Positions 59,481 to 64,000 of a stretch of 64,000 bases of DNA are shown here, one piece after another. Position numbers and translations under genes: made by a program. Within the stretch, counting starts at the first letter, position 1. The number at the start of each line of letters is the position of its first letter. Location of the stretch: NCBI GenBank assembly GCA_015067765.1, contig SVLV01000004.1, forward strand, positions 1 through 64,000. The letters are read 5' to 3'. A model generated the notes under the pieces. The model worked only from the letters and a program-made list of their open reading frames with translations. It had not been told where the DNA came from and searched no databases. Source of the DNA: Oscillospiraceae bacterium (GTDB lineage: Bacteria > Bacillota > Clostridia > Oscillospirales > Oscillospiraceae).

Positions 59481-61010
59481 TCAGTTTTCGGGTTCTGCCT
59501 GCGGGAGAGTGATCCGGACCTTGAAGAGATCTCCATCCAACAGGATTTGAAAAGTTCCGCGCTGCAGGGAGATGAGCCCTGCGGCAATGGATAGACCCAG
59601 TCCGCTGCCCTCGGTGGAGCGGGAGGCATCTCCGCGGACAAACCGCTCGGTCAGTTCCTCAGGAGCCACCGTGAGCGGATGCTGGGAGATGTTCTTGATC
59701 TCCAGAAGCAGTGCGCCGGACTCCTGGCTGGCGGTCAGATAGACGCGGGTCCCGGGCAGCGCATATTTGCAGACATTGCCCATCAGGTTGTCCAATACTC
59801 GCCACAGAAGTCTGCCGTCGGCCATGGCATAGGGAAGCTGCGGCGCTGCCTGCAGGATCGGTTCGATGCGGGCCTCCTCCAAGCGCTGGGTATATTCTCC
59901 GCAGACCTGATGCAGCAGCACAGACAGGTCGGTGGGCTCCGGATGCACCGGAATATTTCCGCTGGAAGCCTTGGCAGCCTCCACCAGGTCCTCTGTCAGC
60001 TTTTTCAGCCGCTGGGACTGGCGCTGCAGGACCTGCAGATATTCCCGTGTTTCCGGGGCATTGGGATCGGTCTTTTGCAGCAGATCCACATAGTTGACGA
60101 TAGAGGTGAGGGGAGTTTTGATGTCGTGGGAGACATTGGTGATCAGCTCTGTTTTCAGATGCTCGGACTTCATCCGTTCAGTCACGGCCCGCTGCACACC
60201 CTCCTGCACACTGCCCAAATGATAGGCGTGGCGCCGGAATTCCGGCAGCGTATGGCGGAACAGCTGCGGCTGATGGGAGTAGTCGCCCTGCGCCAATTTT
60301 TCGCCCGCCTGCAGCAACCGGTGGAGATCCAAAGTCAGATATAGAAGTACGCCGGTGAGGGGGAGAATCAGCATCAGAATGGTGGCAATGCGTCCCTCAA
60401 CCGGCAGAAGCGTGGTGCACAAAAGCAGGGCTGCAACACTTACCATGCCCAGCAGACATTTCCACAGCAAGGGGAGATTTTTCAGCAGAAGGAAGAGTCC
60501 CCGGAGGAGCTTGCGGAGCAATCTGCGGGAAAAACGGAGCAGGCGATAGAGGAGCGTGTACTTCCACGGTGGTCCCGCCTTACATTGGGCGGTGAACACC
60601 AAAAGCAGAAGTAAAGTGAGCGCAGCGGTAAGCAGCAGAAAGAACAGTTCACTGATCCAACTGCCGTAATAGTGATGGTAACGGAGTGCATTGAGGGTGA
60701 GCAGCAGCACCGCCAGATCGATCTCCAGCGGGATTTGATCCAGCCAGGTGAGATGGATTCCTTCGTGGTCCTCCCAACGGCCGGCAGAGGCCAGGGAGAA
60801 CGCCAGCAGAAGCAGACAGGCGACCGGGCAGGCAACCATGCCGGCCTTGACCCAATTGCGATAGTAGAACAGAGGATGGGCTTTCAACTCAGATCCGCCC
60901 AGGTACATGTCCCACAGAATAACAGCACACAGGAGTGTTCCGGCTGCGAAGATCAGAAGCAGGAGGAAGGCCATCACCTTGGCCCATGGCTTACGCAATA
61001 AATTGCTCAT
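59481..61010 (-). CDS. Sensor histidine kinase
   Basis: A 509-residue membrane kinase. About six hydrophobic segments occupy the first ~230 residues, then a HAMP-like linker (LHRLLQAGEKLAQGDYSHQP), the HisKA box NVSHDIKTPLTSIVNYVD with the phosphorylated His, and the ATPase domain with DNLMGNVCKYA (N box) and STEGSGLGLSIAAGL (G boxes). The large polytopic sensor part suggests sensing within the membrane, as in cell-envelope stress kinases. It overlaps the response regulator by four bases. Confidence 0.92.
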   Translation of the reverse strand: MSNLLRKPWAKVMAFLLLLIFAAGTLLCAVILWDMYLGGSELKAHPLFYYRNWVKAGMVACPVACLLLLAFSLASAGRWEDHEGIHLTWLDQIPLEIDLAVLLLTLNALRYHHYYGSWISELFFLLLTAALTLLLLLVFTAQCKAGPPWKYTLLYRLLRFSRRLLRKLLRGLFLLLKNLPLLWKCLLGMVSVAALLLCTTLLPVEGRIATILMLILPLTGVLLYLTLDLHRLLQAGEKLAQGDYSHQPQLFRHTLPEFRRHAYHLGSVQEGVQRAVTERMKSEHLKTELITNVSHDIKTPLTSIVNYVDLLQKTDPNAPETREYLQVLQRQSQRLKKLTEDLVEAAKASSGNIPVHPEPTDLSVLLHQVCGEYTQRLEEARIEPILQAAPQLPYAMADGRLLWRVLDNLMGNVCKYALPGTRVYLTASQESGALLLEIKNISQHPLTVAPEELTERFVRGDASRSTEGSGLGLSIAAGLISLQRGTFQILLDGDLFKVRITLPQAEPEN

Positions 61011-61696
61011 CGACTGCCCTCCATCTTATAGCCCTTTCCCCATACTACCCGCAGATAGCGGGGCTCGGCGGGGTTGATCTCGATTTTTTCCCGGATATGT
61101 CGGATGTGGACGGCCACCGGATTGTCGGCGGCGGGGGCCTCCTGCCAGACACTGCGGTAGATCTCCTGAGGGGAGAATACCTTACCGGCATTTTGCATGA
61201 GGAACAGAAGAATATCATATTCCCGGGGCGTAAGAGAAACCGGTTCGCCATCCACGGTGACGGATTTGGCATCGTCATCCACTGTGATTCCGCCGATGGT
61301 GATGGCGCTGGGACGGACATTGCTGCCGCCCAACTGCAGATAGCGCCGCAGCTGGGACCGTACCCGGGCCAGCAGCTCCACCGGGTTAAAGGGTTTGGTC
61401 ACATAGTCATCCGCGCCCAGATTCAAACCCAGGATCTTATCGGTATCCTCACTTTTGGCAGTCAGCAGAATTACCGGCAGGTTGGAGATGCGGCGCAGTT
61501 GATCCAGCGTGGAGATGCCATCCATAACGGGCATCATGACATCCAACAGCACCAGATGGATCTCCTCCCGGGAGAGGATGTCCAGTGCCTCCTGCCCGTT
61601 ATAGGCAGGAAAGACCCGATAGCCCTCGGCGGTGAGATAGATCTGCAGGGCGGATACGATGTCCCTTGCATCGTCACAGACCAGAATATGATACAT
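61007..61696 (-). CDS. OmpR-family response regulator
   Basis: A 229-residue regulator. The receiver has the acidic pair in LVCDDARD, the phosphorylated Asp in LVLLDVMMPVMDG, the conserved Thr/Lys in LLTAKSED and YVTKPFNPVE; the C-terminal winged helix has VSLTPREYDILLFLMQNAG and VHIRHIREKIE. It precedes the kinase by an ATGA overlap and lies 12 bases after the glycosyltransferase stop. Targets are unknown. Confidence 0.94.
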   Translation of the reverse strand: MYHILVCDDARDIVSALQIYLTAEGYRVFPAYNGQEALDILSREEIHLVLLDVMMPVMDGISTLDQLRRISNLPVILLTAKSEDTDKILGLNLGADDYVTKPFNPVELLARVRSQLRRYLQLGGSNVRPSAITIGGITVDDDAKSVTVDGEPVSLTPREYDILLFLMQNAGKVFSPQEIYRSVWQEAPAADNPVAVHIRHIREKIEINPAEPRYLRVVWGKGYKMEGSR

Positions 61697-61708
61697 GGGT
61701 AAGCCTCC

Positions 61709-62971
61709 TTAGAAGGGCAGCAGTTCCGCCTGCCTGCGGTGGTGCAGGGAGGCTGCATTGACCCGGTGTTCAATGGGTTTCCACTCCGCTTTGCAGAAGA
61801 AAGCGGACAGGGAAATGGGGATGTAGGTAAAAAGAAACAAAGGAAAAGTGAGGGTGTACAGCAGTTTTTTGGCAGTGGTGGTGTGGATCTGCCGCCATTC
61901 TGTGAGGGTGGTGATCAGACCGATGGCAAAAAGGGTCAGATACATCCCGCCCAACATTCCGGCCAAAGACCATACGACAGGCAACGGAGAATCTCCGTGA
62001 TATATCAGCAGTAGCGCCTGAGCCAGATGGTTGAGAAGGCTCCATGCGGACAGAATAAATGCCGGCATGATGGACATGGACATATCAAAGCAGGAAAAAC
62101 TGCCCGGCAGGATTCCCCGCAGCAGACGCAGGCCGTATTGCCGAAAAACCTGCAGATACCCCTTGGACCAACGGGTCCGCTGCCGCCAGGATTGACGGAA
62201 GGTGGTGGGCTGCTCATCGTAAAGCACCGCATCGGGACAAAAAGCAATGATGTGGCCCTGCAGAATGTGGTGCACGGAAAACTGGATATCCTCGGTCAGC
62301 AGATGGAAGGGCCAGCCGCCCATCTCCTCCAGGATCTGGCGGCTGAAGAGAAAACCTGTGCCGGAGACGGCGCAGCTGGTGTGCAACAGATGTCGGGCCT
62401 GATTGAGATACCGGCTCTCCCGCAGAAACCACAATGCATACCCGGCGGTGATCCAGTTGTCTCCATAGTTTTTGCTGTTGCGGTAACTGGTGACGATGGG
62501 GTGCCCATCGGAGAAGGTGCGGTTCATCTGCTCTATGTAATCGGGCGCCAGCAGATTGTCGGCATCGAAGATGAAATATCCGTCAAAGCCTGCCGGATAA
62601 TCCCGGTGAATCTGTTCCAGCAGAGATTGCAGTGCATAGCCCTTTCCCACCTGGAGGGGATTGTTGCGCTGATAGACGACGGCCCCGGCGGCCTGCGCTG
62701 CCGCAGCCGTGTCGTCTGTGCAGTTATCCGCCATCACAAATGTGGTGATCCGTTCTGCCGGATAGGTCTGTCCGTCAATGCTGGCCAACAAATCACGGAT
62801 GACTGCCTCCTCATTGCGGGCACAAATCAGCACCGCATAGCGGTTGGTGCGGGACGCCCGGTGCGCCGGTGGCTTTTTCAGCCAAACCAGAGGGATGTAC
62901 AGAAGTTGATATGCATAACAGATCAAAAAAATCAGAGCAATTGCCCGGTTGATGAACTCCAAAACCGCCAT
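61709..62971 (-). CDS. Membrane glycosyltransferase, family 2
   Basis: A 420-residue GT2 enzyme with one N-terminal helix and four C-terminal ones. The catalytic domain has AVLICARNEEAVIRDLLASI, GYFIFDADN (DxD metal site), LLTEDIQFS (catalytic Asp) and QSWRQRTRWSKG (QxxRW), the pattern of processive or membrane polysaccharide synthases. It should add sugars from nucleotide donors to an extracellular polymer or lipid. First gene of a three-gene run with the two-component system; AAAGGAC precedes the ATG. Confidence 0.87.
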   Translation of the reverse strand: MAVLEFINRAIALIFLICYAYQLLYIPLVWLKKPPAHRASRTNRYAVLICARNEEAVIRDLLASIDGQTYPAERITTFVMADNCTDDTAAAAQAAGAVVYQRNNPLQVGKGYALQSLLEQIHRDYPAGFDGYFIFDADNLLAPDYIEQMNRTFSDGHPIVTSYRNSKNYGDNWITAGYALWFLRESRYLNQARHLLHTSCAVSGTGFLFSRQILEEMGGWPFHLLTEDIQFSVHHILQGHIIAFCPDAVLYDEQPTTFRQSWRQRTRWSKGYLQVFRQYGLRLLRGILPGSFSCFDMSMSIMPAFILSAWSLLNHLAQALLLIYHGDSPLPVVWSLAGMLGGMYLTLFAIGLITTLTEWRQIHTTTAKKLLYTLTFPLFLFTYIPISLSAFFCKAEWKPIEHRVNAASLHHRRQAELLPF

Positions 62972-63004
62972 GGACGCCGTCCTTTCTCAAATCAGCATGA
63001 ATGG

Positions 63005-63029
63005 GGTGTGTCAAAGAAATTGACACACC
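63005..63029. promoter_or_regulatory. Inverted repeat upstream of the glycosyltransferase operon
   Basis: GGTGTGTCAA and TTGACACACC form a perfect 10-bp inverted repeat around AGAAA, 34 bases upstream of the glycosyltransferase start. It may be an operator for the operon or a hairpin in its leader. No clear -10 boxes pair with its TTGACA. The rest of 62972-63245 shows nothing else firm. Confidence 0.45.
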
Positions 63030-63245
63030 AGCCATATCATATGGGGTAGTTTGCGTGAAAAGAATCGAAATAGGTCAGCTGTCCTGTTTGATAGGCCTAT
63101 TGTATCGGCAGAACACTTAAGAAACAAGAGGAGAAACCTTTAAGATTTCCTTAATTTCTTTCTGCACGGTGGAACTGTACCGAAAAATGGACTTGACTTG
63201 GCGCATAATGGGAGCATAGAAAGAAAAGAAACGGAGGAACACCAC

Positions 63246-63467
63246 ATGAATAAGTTTTTCGATTATCTGGAGATGGATCTGTCTCTGCGGGATATCCGGG
63301 AACTGTTGGGGTATATCCGTCGGTTTATGGCTGCGGTGGCCGGTGAGATCCCGGTGGAAGGGAAGCTGGGCCGCTGTGGATTCTGCGCCAGTCCGGAGGG
63401 CGATCGTGTGCGGGTCCACTGGGTGCAGGTGGGACGCCAGCGCATCGCCATGGATGCCATCGTGTAA
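63246..63467 (+). CDS. Small hypothetical protein
   Basis: A 73-residue protein, not recognised. It has an amphipathic start (MNKFFDYLEMDLSLRDIREL) and a C-terminal stretch with a single CGFC-like pair (RCGFCASPEGD). GGAGG lies about nine bases before the ATG, and TTGACT (63193-63198) could be a promoter -35. A good terminator palindrome follows at 63543. The coding signal is moderate. Confidence 0.55.
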   Translation: MNKFFDYLEMDLSLRDIRELLGYIRRFMAAVAGEIPVEGKLGRCGFCASPEGDRVRVHWVQVGRQRIAMDAIV

Positions 63468-63542
63468 TGCGGCGGCCTTGCGAGGCCAAGCATATGTTTT
63501 TCCGCCCTTCCCGTTTTGTGATGATTACGGGGTCTTCATCAA

Positions 63543-63582
63543 AATGCAAAAGGTCCGGACTGCAGTCCGGACCTTTTGCATT
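63543..63582 (+). terminator. Bidirectional terminator, 40-base palindrome
   Basis: 63543-63582 is a perfect palindrome centred on CTGCAG with A-run and T-run flanks, between convergent genes. Confidence 0.88.
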
Positions 63583-63592
63583 AACCTGAGAT

Positions 63593-64000
63593 TCATTCAT
63601 ACTGTGCCAGCATTTGGCGGCAGTGAGACAGGAAATCCTCCTGTACCTGTTGGGGGCCAAGGATCTGCGCCTGTTTTCCAAACTGGGCCAGCCAGCCGAA
63701 GAAGGTGGGCCCCACCTCCACGGGGGCGGTGAGATGGAAATAGCCGGAGTCTGCCTGGTGCATATGGGCATCGGCGCCGAAGCGGTCGATTACTGCATTG
63801 AGCAGCTGCTGCTCAAACCGGAGCTGCACCATGCGGGTTTCGCCGTTATACATATCAAATACTGTTTTCACATAGGCAGCCAGATCAAAGTTCTGCGGCA
63901 GCTCATCCCGGGGTTGATCGGTGACCGTCAGCTGGAGGATACGGTCCACACGATAGTGGCGGTAATCGGCCAGTTGGGGATCGTAGGCAATCAGGTAGTA
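63593..64000 (-). CDS. WYL-domain transcriptional regulator (5' part outside window)
   Basis: The visible 135 residues are the end of a WYL-domain regulator. The window edge reads YYLIAYDPQLADYRHYRVDRI, here quoted in parts: YYLIAYDP and RHYRVDRI, the second WYL-block pattern (Y/W-x-L). Then VQLRFEQQLLNAVIDRFG and a C-terminal helix-rich WCX domain follow to the stop at 63593. WYL proteins have an N-terminal HTH, which would lie beyond base 64000. Ligand unknown. Confidence 0.82.
   Translation of the reverse strand, partial: YYLIAYDPQLADYRHYRVDRILQLTVTDQPRDELPQNFDLAAYVKTVFDMYNGETRMVQLRFEQQLLNAVIDRFGADAHMHQADSGYFHLTAPVEVGPTFFGWLAQFGKQAQILGPQQVQEDFLSHCRQMLAQYE

Noticed and set aside
1-64000. 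CRISPR arrays, rRNA genes or intact insertion sequences
   Set aside because: No regularly spaced repeats, no rRNA sequence and no complete transposase were seen on either strand.

Overview
The window looks like a chromosomal segment of a moderately GC-rich, strictly anaerobic, endospore-forming Clostridia, most likely an Oscillospiraceae/Ruminococcaceae-type gut bacterium. The spore genes (sigK with its hydrophobic pro-sequence, spoVAD, spoVAE, a ytvI-like gene), the [FeFe] hydrogenase, the rubrerythrin and the Firmicutes-type ribosomal operon layout point this way. No exact species is claimed.

Layout. 1-463 is a degraded mobile-element scar (integrase C-terminus fused to the start of another small gene). 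647-1979 holds a phosphatase and an rRNA/tRNA methyltransferase. 2029-8904 is the most unusual block: seven consecutive, paralogous EamA/DMT-family transporter genes on the minus strand, spaced 18-40 bases apart, apparently one operon. 9184-17579 carries sigK, a group B-type [FeFe] hydrogenase, a DinB-type polymerase, a csoR-copA copper operon with two clear operators, spoVAD-spoVAE, and a leader with a tiny ORF ahead of a CorC-type transporter gene. 17580-32216 is a mixed core region: GNAT acetyltransferase, tRNA-Leu(CAG), citrate synthase, sirtuin, ArsC-like protein, CDF transporter, azlCD, rubrerythrin, FNT channel, Nudix hydrolase, plsY, DUF554, tcdA, a membrane-anchored foldase, and a structured RNA resembling 6S RNA.

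32281-43512 holds a DUF1292 gene, a class A PBP, serC, a CLC channel, a likely orphan sRNA, an FAD enzyme with ruvX, and then the translation block rpmG-secE-nusG-rplK-rplA and rplJ-rplL with their leaders. 43627-50598 holds dnaG-rpoD-cupin (minus), murC-ybaK (minus) and cca (plus). 50622-55578 has another DMT gene, ytvI, an ACT-domain protein, queH and an Fe-S/F420-type protein. 55680-59356 is a LysR regulator divergent from two tandem near-identical alanine dehydrogenase genes. 59481-62971 is a glycosyltransferase-response regulator-histidine kinase operon. The window ends inside a WYL-domain regulator.

Genes that appear to work together: csoR/copA in copper efflux; the LysR regulator with the two ald genes, whose promoters share a T-N11-A box; rpmG to rplL as the standard ribosome/transcription cluster; dnaG with rpoD; azlC with azlD; the two-component pair with its membrane glycosyltransferase. 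The seven-transporter array, the leader ORF at 17409, the 70-nt RNA at 38143 and the ald duplication are the parts most worth a second look.
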